From: CAZVPZ01 sp964629245 | GTDB lineage: Archaea > Nanohalarchaeota > Nanosalinia > Nanosalinales > Nanosalinaceae | NCBI GenBank assembly: GCA_964629245.1 | Contig: CAZVPZ010000012.1 | Coordinates: 1-32,992, forward strand | Reading direction: 5' to 3' | DNA: 32,992 nt | Shown: positions 21,736 to 29,658 of the stretch, piece by piece | Numbering within the stretch: position 1 is the stretch's first letter | How the letters are laid out: every line of letters begins with the position of its first letter | Notes under the pieces: generated by a model | The model's input: the letters and a program-made list of their open reading frames with translations, nothing else | What the model was told of the DNA's origin: nothing | Database searches by the model: none | Translations under genes and position numbers: made by a program

Positions 21736-23406
21736 TCAGCGGTGCGCGAAGTAGAAAACGTTCTCTTCCGCGTCTTCGCTCCTCACGAAACCGAACCTCT
21801 CGAACTGTACGACATCATCACTGTCTATCGAACAGGGCTCTATCCTGCCCTGGCTCCTGGTATTGTCAGGCATCACCACGACCGCTTCCTCAGCTCCAGC
21901 GGGCACCCAGTGGATGATAGGTGCATCGCGCTCAACCGCGACTGTGTGGTCGCCCTCGACGTAGCTGGCCTCGCCATCTTCTATCTCGATGTTGCAGAGG
22001 CCCTTGAGCCTGAGGAAACCGTCCTCCATGTCTGACCTTTCTATGAAGACCTTGACATCACGGCCCTCCCGCTCCAGATCCGGTCTCCGGTAGCCGCGGT
22101 CCGGGTGGTCTGGATGGAGCGGTATCTCGGGCTCGACCTCTTCTGGCACTCCTCCTATCACCAGTTCGACGGGATCGGCGACGAAGAAGTACCGGTCAGC
22201 ATCGTCATCTACCACCTCGCGGTTGTGAGACTCCAGGGTCTCGAGCGACGCCTCTACATCGTTCTCCGTGACACCCATCTCTTTCCAGAACTCTTTAATC
22301 GCGCGAGCCTGGAAGCCCCGCTTCCGAAAGGAGCGTACTGTCGGGGCTCGCGGATCATCCCAGCCTTCCAGCTCCCCCTCCTGTATCATCTTGGCGAGGC
22401 TTGAGGTGCTCATGGTCGCTCCCAGACCCTTCATGTCGACCCGGCCCCAGTACATCACCTCAGGGTACTCCCAGCCGAGGTAGCCGTATACGTACTCCTG
22501 CCGCTTGGTTGACGCCCTTAAATCCTTGCCCCTGACGATGTGGGTGGTCTCGGTGTAGTAGTCTTCTATAGCGCTGGCGAAGTCTAGAAGGGGCCAGACC
22601 CGGTACTCGTCCCCGGTGACGGGATGGTCCGCGTCTTCAATTATCCTGAACGCGACCCAGTCCCTGACCGCGGGATTCTTGTGGGACATGTCGGTCTTGA
22701 TACGGAGCACCGCCTCTCCCTCGTCCACGGTCCCGTCCAGCATGCCCTCCCAGCTCTCCATGTTCTCTTCAACAGTGCGGTCCCGGTGAGGGCACGGCTC
22801 TCCTTCCTCCCGGTACCGGCTCCCCTCTTCTGGGGAGCATCGACACACGTAGGCGTTGCCCTGTTCTATGAGTTCCCTAGCGTGGCGGTAGTATTTCTGG
22901 AACTGCCTTGAGCTGTAAACGATGCGGTCTGGCTCGTACCCAAGCCACTCGAAGTCCTCTTGGTACCACTGGTATGCATCCTCAAGCGGCCGTTTCGTCC
23001 TGGGGTCGGTATCGTCGAACCTGAGCACCAGCGTTCCCTCGTAGCGGTCCCTGAACTCACCGTTAATCACCATCCCCCTGGAACTTCCCAGCGTCGGCGG
23101 CCCGTTCGGATTCGGCGCGAAACGCACAACCACATCTCCGTCCTCAGCGCCGGGAAGCCCGGGGATAGGGTCGCGCTCCTCGTCCTCCTCCTCGAACTCG
23201 TAATGTTCCAAAGCCTGGCGCTGCTCCCCTCCGGTTAGCTCATTTACCTCTGCCGCTACCTCTGCCGCTACCTCCTGCACTTCAGAAGGGTCGGCATCTA
23301 TGTCCTCGGACATCACCTTGCCGATGACAGCCCCGGGGTCGCATTCGCCGCCGTAGTCCACTGCGTTCCTCAGCGCGTATTTACGGGCTAGTTCTTCAAG
23401 CTCCAT
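21736..23406 (-). CDS. gltX: Glutamyl-tRNA synthetase, archaeal type
   Basis: A 556-residue GluRS that charges tRNA-Glu. Residues 1-90 are a helical archaeal N-terminal extension with an acidic segment (HYEFEEEDEERDP). The catalytic entry is RFAPNPNGPPTLGSSRG (HIGH position occupied by TLGS, residues 105-108), then LRFDDTDPRTKRP, and VRGKDLRAS. The KMSKS-position segment is GATMSTSSLAKMI followed by EGWDDPRAPTVRSFRKRGF, as in archaeal GluRS. The C-terminal beta-barrels follow. CTATAAAG (minus strand, 23431-23438) is 25-32 bases before the ATG. A GAGCCG/CGGCTC stem at 21708-21737 overlaps the stop codon. Confidence 0.93.
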   Translation of the reverse strand: MELEELARKYALRNAVDYGGECDPGAVIGKVMSEDIDADPSEVQEVAAEVAAEVNELTGGEQRQALEHYEFEEEDEERDPIPGLPGAEDGDVVVRFAPNPNGPPTLGSSRGMVINGEFRDRYEGTLVLRFDDTDPRTKRPLEDAYQWYQEDFEWLGYEPDRIVYSSRQFQKYYRHARELIEQGNAYVCRCSPEEGSRYREEGEPCPHRDRTVEENMESWEGMLDGTVDEGEAVLRIKTDMSHKNPAVRDWVAFRIIEDADHPVTGDEYRVWPLLDFASAIEDYYTETTHIVRGKDLRASTKRQEYVYGYLGWEYPEVMYWGRVDMKGLGATMSTSSLAKMIQEGELEGWDDPRAPTVRSFRKRGFQARAIKEFWKEMGVTENDVEASLETLESHNREVVDDDADRYFFVADPVELVIGGVPEEVEPEIPLHPDHPDRGYRRPDLEREGRDVKVFIERSDMEDGFLRLKGLCNIEIEDGEASYVEGDHTVAVERDAPIIHWVPAGAEEAVVVMPDNTRSQGRIEPCSIDSDDVVQFERFGFVRSEDAEENVFYFAHR

Positions 23407-23430
23407 GGAAACTCTTGGGGGAGAAAAGTC

Positions 23431-23438
23431 CTTTATAG
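23431..23438 (-). promoter_or_regulatory. TATA-like box for gltX
   Basis: CTATAAAG on the minus strand, 25-32 bases ahead of the start codon at 23406; no Shine-Dalgarno sequence. Confidence 0.45.
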
Positions 23439-23454
23439 CTAAGCATGTCCAGGG

Positions 23455-23958
23455 CTAATCCTCATCTTCTTCATCTTCCTGCGCACTATCTCCCTCCTCA
23501 CCCGGCTCCCCTGCGTCCTCCGAGCGTTCCTTCTCCGGATCGAGGTCGACCGCGTAGAACACCAGAACGAAAACGCCCACTATCGCGAACACAAGGCTCA
23601 TCGAGGGAAATATCTTGAACGCCGGGGGATAGTTGCCGAGCGAGTAGTAGCTGGACTCTCCGAAAAAGGATATCAGGTGTGTTACCGACGCGGCTATGAC
23701 AGCTATCTCGACCATGAGAAGCAGGGAAAGCACAGCGAACTTCTTCAGGCCATCCATGAACCGGTAGGACAGGTAGTCCAGGAGGAGGAAGGCAAAAACG
23801 CTGTAGAGCGTCAGGGTCTTGAGAGGAACCAGCAGATCGACAGATTCCTTGAAAAGCGATATCAGGAAAGTGCCGCCCACCGATATCGTGAACAGCATCA
23901 CGGCTCCCACGAAGTACGCCTGGATGACCTGTTTCATGTCGTGGCCCGGCTCTTCCAT
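23455..23958 (-). CDS. Membrane protein with acidic C-terminal tail, unknown function
   Basis: A 167-residue protein with four hydrophobic segments (about residues 13-35, 44-62, 73-95 and 113-136), then a cytoplasmic or external tail DPEKERSEDAGEPGEEGDSA rich in Asp and Glu. GATTATAAAC (minus strand, 23984-23993) lies 26-35 bases upstream of the first ATG, so I keep this start over the internal ATG at codon 8. No family recognised. The tail could bind cations or a basic partner. Confidence 0.72.
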   Translation of the reverse strand: MEEPGHDMKQVIQAYFVGAVMLFTISVGGTFLISLFKESVDLLVPLKTLTLYSVFAFLLLDYLSYRFMDGLKKFAVLSLLLMVEIAVIAASVTHLISFFGESSYYSLGNYPPAFKIFPSMSLVFAIVGVFVLVFYAVDLDPEKERSEDAGEPGEEGDSAQEDEEDED

Positions 23959-23996
23959 TAGTATTGGAAGATTGTGGAGCCGGGTTTATAATCCTC

Positions 23997-25307
23997 TTAC
24001 CCGAGGTCTATAATCCTTCCGTTCTCGCCTATGAAGACGTCTTTCTCCAGGGAATAGCCTTCCTCCCGGGCGAGGTCGACGTAGCTTCCAAGCTTCTGGA
24101 TGGTCCCGTGGGACGGGACGATGTTCTCAGGTTCGAGGAAGTTGATGAAGTCCCTGTGGTCTTCGCGGTGGGCGTGACCCGTAGTGTGGATGTTCTTGTA
24201 GAGCCTGACACCTGACGCCCTCAACTTCTTCTCCAGGGTGTGCCGGTTCGACTCGTTGACCGGCGTCGGGATGACCTGGGACGAGAAGACGACGTGGTCG
24301 CCCTCGTTGAAGGAGAAGTCGTATTCCCCACTCGCCATCTTGTCGAGCTGCGCACCAGGCTCCCCCTGGTTGCCGGTGGCGAGCACCAGCCATTCTTCCC
24401 TGGCTGAATCCACCCGGGACATCAGGTCGTTGCACTCGTCGAAGTAGGAGACGACCTTCATGCCCGCGGTGTCGATGAGGCCGAGTTCTTCAGCGGACTG
24501 GACGTACTCCTTGAGCGAGCGGCCTACAAATGCTATCTTCCTCCGACCGTCGTTCGCCTCGATTATGGAGTTCAGACGTCCTATCTGGGAGGAGAAGGTG
24601 GAGAGGATGACTGCGCCTCCTGCCTCGTAGCAGGAGTTCAGAACGTCCTCAAGTTCGACGCGAACCGACTTCTCGGAACGGGCACGTCCCGCCTCATCGA
24701 CACGTGTCGTCCCGGGAATCATGAGCTTCACGCCTTCATCGCCGACCTCTTTCAGCCGTTCGATGTCGGTGGTCTCTTCCAGGACAGGGGAACGGTCTAT
24801 CTTCATGTCGTTGCCGTAGACCACGTAGCCCTCCGGCGTGTCCACGAGGGAGAGCGTGGCGTCGGGGATGGAGTGGTTGACGTGGGCGAACTCAAGGGAG
24901 AACTTGCCTGTTATCTCCACCTCGTCTCCCTTCTCTACCTCTATGACCTGGTTAGGCACGTTCTTCCTGTCGTTCTCTATCATGCGTTCCACGATTTTCT
25001 TGGTGTAGGGAGTGCAGTAGATAGGACAGTCGTACGCTCCCGCCAGCTTTGGAATCGCCCCGACATGGTCGAGGTGGCCGTGGCCGATAACGATCGCTAC
25101 CACGTTCTCTTCCAGCAGCTGTTCGTCTTCCGGTATAGCACCGGTGTCAAGGGTTTGATTGGTTGTCATCTGGTCGATCTCTTCTTCGGCGCTAACGACT
25201 TCTTCCATGTCGTAGCCCATGTCGAAAATCACGACCTCGCCGTCGACTTCGACGGCGGTCATATTGCGGCCTATTTCCTCGTAGCCGCCTAAAGTGTAGA
25301 CTTTCAT
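23997..25307 (-). CDS. rnj: Ribonuclease J (metallo-beta-lactamase, beta-CASP)
   Basis: A 436-residue RNase J, a 5'-3' exonuclease and possible endonuclease in RNA decay and processing. The zinc motif is GHGHLDHVG (H76, H78, D80, H81). Downstream are AHVNHSIPDA, VYGNDMKID, the beta-CASP segment GGAVILSTFSSQIGRL, ATGNQGEPGAQLDKMA (a strong RNase J signature) and HTTGHAHREDHRDF, then VPSHGT. The archaeal enzyme lacks the bacterial C-terminal domain, and length matches. The start MKVYTLGGYEEIGRNM is the classic RNase J N-terminus. Confidence 0.93.
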   Translation of the reverse strand: MKVYTLGGYEEIGRNMTAVEVDGEVVIFDMGYDMEEVVSAEEEIDQMTTNQTLDTGAIPEDEQLLEENVVAIVIGHGHLDHVGAIPKLAGAYDCPIYCTPYTKKIVERMIENDRKNVPNQVIEVEKGDEVEITGKFSLEFAHVNHSIPDATLSLVDTPEGYVVYGNDMKIDRSPVLEETTDIERLKEVGDEGVKLMIPGTTRVDEAGRARSEKSVRVELEDVLNSCYEAGGAVILSTFSSQIGRLNSIIEANDGRRKIAFVGRSLKEYVQSAEELGLIDTAGMKVVSYFDECNDLMSRVDSAREEWLVLATGNQGEPGAQLDKMASGEYDFSFNEGDHVVFSSQVIPTPVNESNRHTLEKKLRASGVRLYKNIHTTGHAHREDHRDFINFLEPENIVPSHGTIQKLGSYVDLAREEGYSLEKDVFIGENGRIIDLG

Positions 25308-25410
25308 TCTATTTTGTCACGTTATACTATTCCAAAAGAAGGGGAAATGTTTTAAAAGAGGTGAGAGTTTTTCAAGAAGTTACTAAAACCCGCATAACCA
25401 CAACTTATCT

Positions 25411-25923
25411 ATGAACCAGAAACGTGTGGTAGTGGTTCTCGTGATATTGCTGGCCGTTATAGTTGTTGCAAAGGTCAACAATTCCGCGAACAGCGACACT
25501 TGGAGGATCTCAGGCGACGGCGAGTTCACACCACAGGGACTTGTCCTGAGGGGAAGTTCCCAGGCTTTCGCGGATTACGATGACTACTCCCCGGAAAAAC
25601 TTACTGCGAGGATAGAACCGGGCTCGGAAGGTACCTACACCGTGACGTTCAAGAACGACTACAGGCCGGTAATACGGGTAGCGGCCACCCCCGAACAGGT
25701 GAGCGTGAACGGCCAGGAAATAGATGCCGAGCCACCGTTCAACGTCGTCCTGACCCTTGACTGGGATAACAACGAGATAGATACAGTTGCAATCGGCGAA
25801 GGAAAAGGTGACGTAGGTCCAATCGACCTGCTGAAAGAAGCGGACGAACTTGACAGGACAAGGGTCTACCAGAGGTCGGGAGCTACAAGAGGTCTCTACA
25901 GGATAGTGAAGCCCGGGAACTAG
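25411..25923 (+). CDS. Membrane-anchored or secreted protein, unknown function
   Basis: A 170-residue protein with one N-terminal hydrophobic helix (residues 5-21), then an extracellular part rich in beta strand, Asp and Glu: TWRISGDGEFTPQGLVLRG, RIEPGSEGTYTVTFKNDYRP. The pattern suggests a small beta-sandwich. No Cys. GTTTTAAAAG at 25349-25358 is an AT-rich promoter candidate with a 5' leader of about 30 bases. It is convergent with the LVIVD operon, 13 bases apart, and divergent from RNase J. Function unknown; a cell-surface role is likely. Confidence 0.75.
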   Translation: MNQKRVVVVLVILLAVIVVAKVNNSANSDTWRISGDGEFTPQGLVLRGSSQAFADYDDYSPEKLTARIEPGSEGTYTVTFKNDYRPVIRVAATPEQVSVNGQEIDAEPPFNVVLTLDWDNNEIDTVAIGEGKGDVGPIDLLKEADELDRTRVYQRSGATRGLYRIVKPGN

Positions 25924-25936
25924 AGGCGGTCCTCCT

Positions 25937-27835
25937 CTACCTCTTTCTCAGCGGTTGGGTGTCCTCGAATCCCTTCCTGGCTCCACGGACATGGACATCG
26001 GCCACCGCCGCTCCCGTGGACTCCAGCAGGATACCGTCCTGCCTCTTCTCCACGACTTCCAAGTCGACGAAGCTCCAGGGCTGGATGAAGACATGGTAGT
26101 CTTCCTTATCACTCAGCACGTATCGGTAGTGCCGGGGGAACTGAACGAAGTTCTCGCCTTCCGAAACGTTCACCGTCTTGCTCCACTCGACCACAGCCTC
26201 CCCTGACTCGGATGATGTGTAGACGACGCTGTGGGTTTCGTTAACACTCTGGACGAAGTTCTTGGTGCCTGTGACTTCCAGGCTTTCCGCGGCCACACGA
26301 CCATCCGACTTTATACCACGAGAACCCACGTTCAACCCTCCCTTGACCTCGAGGTTCTGGTCAATTACCAGGTCCTGATCTATGTGCAGGGCCCCCACCT
26401 CCAGATTTCCTATGTCCGCGGCAGGGGCCTTCATACCGGTAAGCGACAAGGCGGTGAGCCCATCACCGTTGAAACGGGTCACGTAGACGTGGCTGCCCGT
26501 GACGTAGACTCCGTGGGCGTCGGTCATGGTGAAGTTCGTAACAACTGCAGGATTAGCGGGGTCGGAGATATCGACCACGTTGAAAGTGTCGGAGGGGCCG
26601 CCACCTATGTAGGTATAGTCTCCCGCGATGTCGAAGAGTCGCGCTCCCCCGTTCACCCCCACGCTTCCGCTCAGGTTGACCGATCCCTCAACCTCCGGCC
26701 TATCCGGGCGGGAGATGTCAACAGCGGTCAGGGAGTGGGACTCCCTTGCTGTCACATAGGCGTGGCCGCCGGAAACCTTCACGTCCTGCGGGCCGTCCAT
26801 GGTGCCGCTGGAGACGCTGCCGACTATCGAGGGACTCGATGGATCGGAGACATCTATAACGGTCAGGGAGTTGGAGTCCTTGGACGCGGTGTAGGCGTAG
26901 TCTCCCCTGACGTAAACCCCGAACGTCGTGTTCATCTTTGTAGAATGGTTCACTCCCCCGACAACTGACGGGGCGGCGGGGTCGGAGACATCGACGATGC
27001 CCAGCGAATCAGAGTCAAGCGCACCAAGATAAGCGTATCCCCCAGAGACATACACGTTGAACGGTCCGTCTAGGTAGGTGGTGTTCGAAACAGTGCCGGC
27101 TATGTTGGGGGCCGTTGGATCCGAGACGTCAACAACTGTAAGGGCATTTGAATCGCGTGCAGCCACGTAGGCGTAGTCTCCCGCGACGTGGACCCCGTAC
27201 GCGTTGTTCAGGTCGGCCGTACTTGTAACGTTCCCTACTACACGGATGTTCGACGGATCGGACACGTCCAAGACGGTCAGCGCTTCCGAAAACGTGGAGG
27301 TGAGGTAGGCGTAGTCTCCAGAGACATGGATGTCGGCCGAGCCGTCCAAGAAGTTGCTGTCGATGACGGTGTCCAATACCCGCGGGGGTCCAGTTATCTC
27401 CTGGTCGATGCTACCCGCGGTCTTCCAGTCGCTGGAAGGATTTATCCACCTGAGGCCGGTGATGTTGTTGCCCGACATGTTGATGCTGTAGCTGTCCGCG
27501 CTGTTGCCCGCAGCGAGAGTCTCGGAAAGCGTTTCAGCGGGATTGCTGAGTGTCACGCAGCTGACGCTGCCGTTTTCCCAGTATCCTTGGGCTACAAGGC
27601 TTGAAACCTCGCACTGGCCGCTGAGGAGGCCGTAAATATTGTTATTCGACATGTTGAGGTAGCCGTTCATGGTGTCGCCGGAGAGCTTGACGTAGTCGCT
27701 GAGAGTGTCCGAATCGAGCTGTTTCACGTTGACATCGCTTTCGCCTACCGGTGCAGGCTGGACGATGGACCAGGCGTTGACCGTGCCCACGAAAACCAAG
27801 AGTGTGAGCCCAATCACGATGGTTTTCCGGTTCAC
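25937..27835 (-). CDS. Secreted LVIVD beta-propeller surface protein (7 blades)
   Basis: A 632-residue protein, last gene of the operon. Signal peptide about residues 1-21 (MNRKTIVIGLTLLVFVGTVN). Residues about 45-145 carry GDTMNGYLNMSNNN and SINMSGNNITGL, like phage tail-fibre segments. Seven repeats of about 43 residues follow, each with V.VSGDYAYV then L.VVDVSDPS.P.VVG, the LVIVD pattern; seven blades make a closed propeller. After that come a short beta-helix-like linker, the GTKNFV module and ADVHVRGARKGFED. It starts at GTG, overlapping the previous stop by 4 bases (GTGA). Probably cell-surface or released; binding role inferred. Confidence 0.88.
   Translation of the reverse strand: MNRKTIVIGLTLLVFVGTVNAWSIVQPAPVGESDVNVKQLDSDTLSDYVKLSGDTMNGYLNMSNNNIYGLLSGQCEVSSLVAQGYWENGSVSCVTLSNPAETLSETLAAGNSADSYSINMSGNNITGLRWINPSSDWKTAGSIDQEITGPPRVLDTVIDSNFLDGSADIHVSGDYAYLTSTFSEALTVLDVSDPSNIRVVGNVTSTADLNNAYGVHVAGDYAYVAARDSNALTVVDVSDPTAPNIAGTVSNTTYLDGPFNVYVSGGYAYLGALDSDSLGIVDVSDPAAPSVVGGVNHSTKMNTTFGVYVRGDYAYTASKDSNSLTVIDVSDPSSPSIVGSVSSGTMDGPQDVKVSGGHAYVTARESHSLTAVDISRPDRPEVEGSVNLSGSVGVNGGARLFDIAGDYTYIGGGPSDTFNVVDISDPANPAVVTNFTMTDAHGVYVTGSHVYVTRFNGDGLTALSLTGMKAPAADIGNLEVGALHIDQDLVIDQNLEVKGGLNVGSRGIKSDGRVAAESLEVTGTKNFVQSVNETHSVVYTSSESGEAVVEWSKTVNVSEGENFVQFPRHYRYVLSDKEDYHVFIQPWSFVDLEVVEKRQDGILLESTGAAVADVHVRGARKGFEDTQPLRKR
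26217..26334 (-). repeat. Identical DNA cassette, copy 1
   Basis: 118 bp identical to 28127-28244; its first 102 bp (26217-26318) are also identical to 29938-30039. Identity with the third copy extends a further 16 bases, starting at 26201. It encodes GIKSDGRVAAESLEVTGTKN and the following NETHSVVYTSSE region. Confidence 0.9.
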
Positions 27836-29658
27836 TGTCGGCCACCCCCCGTTCTCCAGACCTCTTCATCCTCGAAGCCCTTCCTGACACCGCGGACGTG
27901 AACGTCTGCCGTGGTTTCCTCGGAAGCCCTGAGTAATACCCCAGAACTTTTCCTGTCGAAGACGCCGACGACTTCGTCGCCGCCCATGGGCTGTGCGAGG
28001 ACGGTATAGTTTTCCAGGGGTGAAAGCACTTCCCTGAAATGTGCCGGGAACTCGACGAAGTTGCCCTCGCGCGAAACCTGTGCAGTGGTGGAATACTCCA
28101 CCACCGGCCTCGGGGCCTCCGAGGAGGTGTAGACGACGCTGTGGGTTTCGTTAACACTCTGGACGAAGTTCTTGGTGCCTGTGACTTCCAGGCTTTCCGC
28201 GGCCACACGACCATCCGACTTTATACCACGAGAACCCACGTTCACACCCGAGCGAGCGATAAGCTCGGTATCGATAACCGCGCCCTTGTCCACATAAACG
28301 TCGTCCGCCCTCAAGCTTCCCACATCGGTGGTTGACAGGTCGAGGTCTGAAATGTCGAGCGCCCGTGTCCAGGCAATGTCGGGCACGTACACGTATCCTC
28401 CCGCTACCACAGCATCACGGGCTGCGTTTGAACTTATATCGGAGACGATAACGGGGCTAGTCGGGTCGGAGACATCGACAATCTTGAAGCCACCGTTGTT
28501 ATCGTTCGCGACGTAGGCGTAATCACCTGAAACGTCGACACGGTAGACGGTGTCCGAGGTGGATATGGTTCCGAGCGCCATCGGATTGCCTCTGTCGCTG
28601 ATGTTGACAATCTCCAGTCCTGTCCCGGCGCTGACGTAGGCGTAGCTTCCCGACACCTCCACGTAACGGGCATTCGATATGGACTCGGTCGATACGACGG
28701 TGGGCGAAGCAGGGTTGGAAACGTCGATGACTTTCAGGCCGTCGGTCATGTCCGCAACGTAGGCGTAGTCACCCACCACGTCCACGCCGTGGGCGTCAGG
28801 CGTCGAGGCGGTTCCCACAACAGAGGGACTTGACGGGTTGGAAACGTCCACGACGTGTATACCGCTGGTTCCGTTGGCCAGGTAGGCGCGGCTCCCGGAG
28901 ACAGACACGTCGTCCAGACTGTAGGCCATGGAAAGCGTCCCCGTCACGGTCGGGCTTGAGGGGTTCCCGATGTCTATTATCTTGAGGTTCCCATTACTGA
29001 CGTAGGCGTAACCTCCTGAGACTTCCACGGCGTCTGCAAACCGGCTACCGAATCCCGAGATATCCGCGGAGCCGACGCCCACGAGGTCGCTCTTGTTGGA
29101 GATGTCGATGACCTTGAAATCAAGGTCTCCCTCCGCGAGGTAGAGATAGCCGCCTGAAACATCGGCGGCCTGGTCATCGTTGTCGCCCGAATGGTCGTAG
29201 GTCCCCACTTCAACGGGATCGGTTACACCCTGTGTCACCTTGCTTGCACCGGTCTTCCAATCCCGGTAGGGATCGAACCAGTCCACATTGGTGATGTTGT
29301 TGCCCGACATATTGATGTTGTTGTTACCGGCATCGTTGCCAGCTGCGAGCGTAACGTCCAGCGGCTCCGCGGCGCTCATGCTCCTGCACTTGAACGTCCC
29401 GTTGTCGTAGATGCCATACATCGCTTCCCCAGCAGGACAGAAAGGCCCGAAGTAGTTCAGGAGATTGTTGCCGTTCATGTCCAGAGCCCCATTCAATGCG
29501 TCGCCTTCCCTCCGGAAGAAATCGCTGCTATCCTTGCCGCCGAGGAGGTTGGAGGCGAGATCGCTCAGGCCGTCAGGAAGCGGCTGTACGACACTGAAAC
29601 CGGTTACGGCGGAGCTGGAAACCAGGAGCAGAGTTGCCAGTAAAACTGCTTTCTTCAT
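27832..29658 (-). CDS. Secreted LVIVD beta-propeller surface protein (7 blades)
   Basis: A 608-residue paralogue of the next gene. The ATG at 29656-29658 is chosen: a GGAGG ribosome-binding site lies 6-7 bases before it, it overlaps the previous stop (ATGA), and it begins a proper signal peptide MKKAVLLATLLLVSSSAVTG. A GTG four codons upstream would not. Then come GDALNGALDMNGNNLL and NINMSGNNITNV, seven LVIVD blades, a linker with GLNVGSRGIKSDG-type repeats, the GTKNFV module and ADVHVRGVRKGFEDEEVWR. The same modular plan in three adjacent genes points to tandem duplication. Confidence 0.87.
   Translation of the reverse strand: MKKAVLLATLLLVSSSAVTGFSVVQPLPDGLSDLASNLLGGKDSSDFFRREGDALNGALDMNGNNLLNYFGPFCPAGEAMYGIYDNGTFKCRSMSAAEPLDVTLAAGNDAGNNNINMSGNNITNVDWFDPYRDWKTGASKVTQGVTDPVEVGTYDHSGDNDDQAADVSGGYLYLAEGDLDFKVIDISNKSDLVGVGSADISGFGSRFADAVEVSGGYAYVSNGNLKIIDIGNPSSPTVTGTLSMAYSLDDVSVSGSRAYLANGTSGIHVVDVSNPSSPSVVGTASTPDAHGVDVVGDYAYVADMTDGLKVIDVSNPASPTVVSTESISNARYVEVSGSYAYVSAGTGLEIVNISDRGNPMALGTISTSDTVYRVDVSGDYAYVANDNNGGFKIVDVSDPTSPVIVSDISSNAARDAVVAGGYVYVPDIAWTRALDISDLDLSTTDVGSLRADDVYVDKGAVIDTELIARSGVNVGSRGIKSDGRVAAESLEVTGTKNFVQSVNETHSVVYTSSEAPRPVVEYSTTAQVSREGNFVEFPAHFREVLSPLENYTVLAQPMGGDEVVGVFDRKSSGVLLRASEETTADVHVRGVRKGFEDEEVWRTGGGRQ
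28127..28244 (-). repeat. Identical DNA cassette, copy 2
   Basis: 118 bp identical to 26217-26334, and 102 bp identical to 29938-30039. Sequence immediately outside, on both sides, has diverged. Confidence 0.9.

Noticed and set aside
21708..21737. GAGCCG/CGGCTC stem as a terminator for gltX
   Set aside because: It overlaps the stop codon and has a long loop, and no T-run follows it on the transcribed strand. Archaeal termination mainly needs T-runs.
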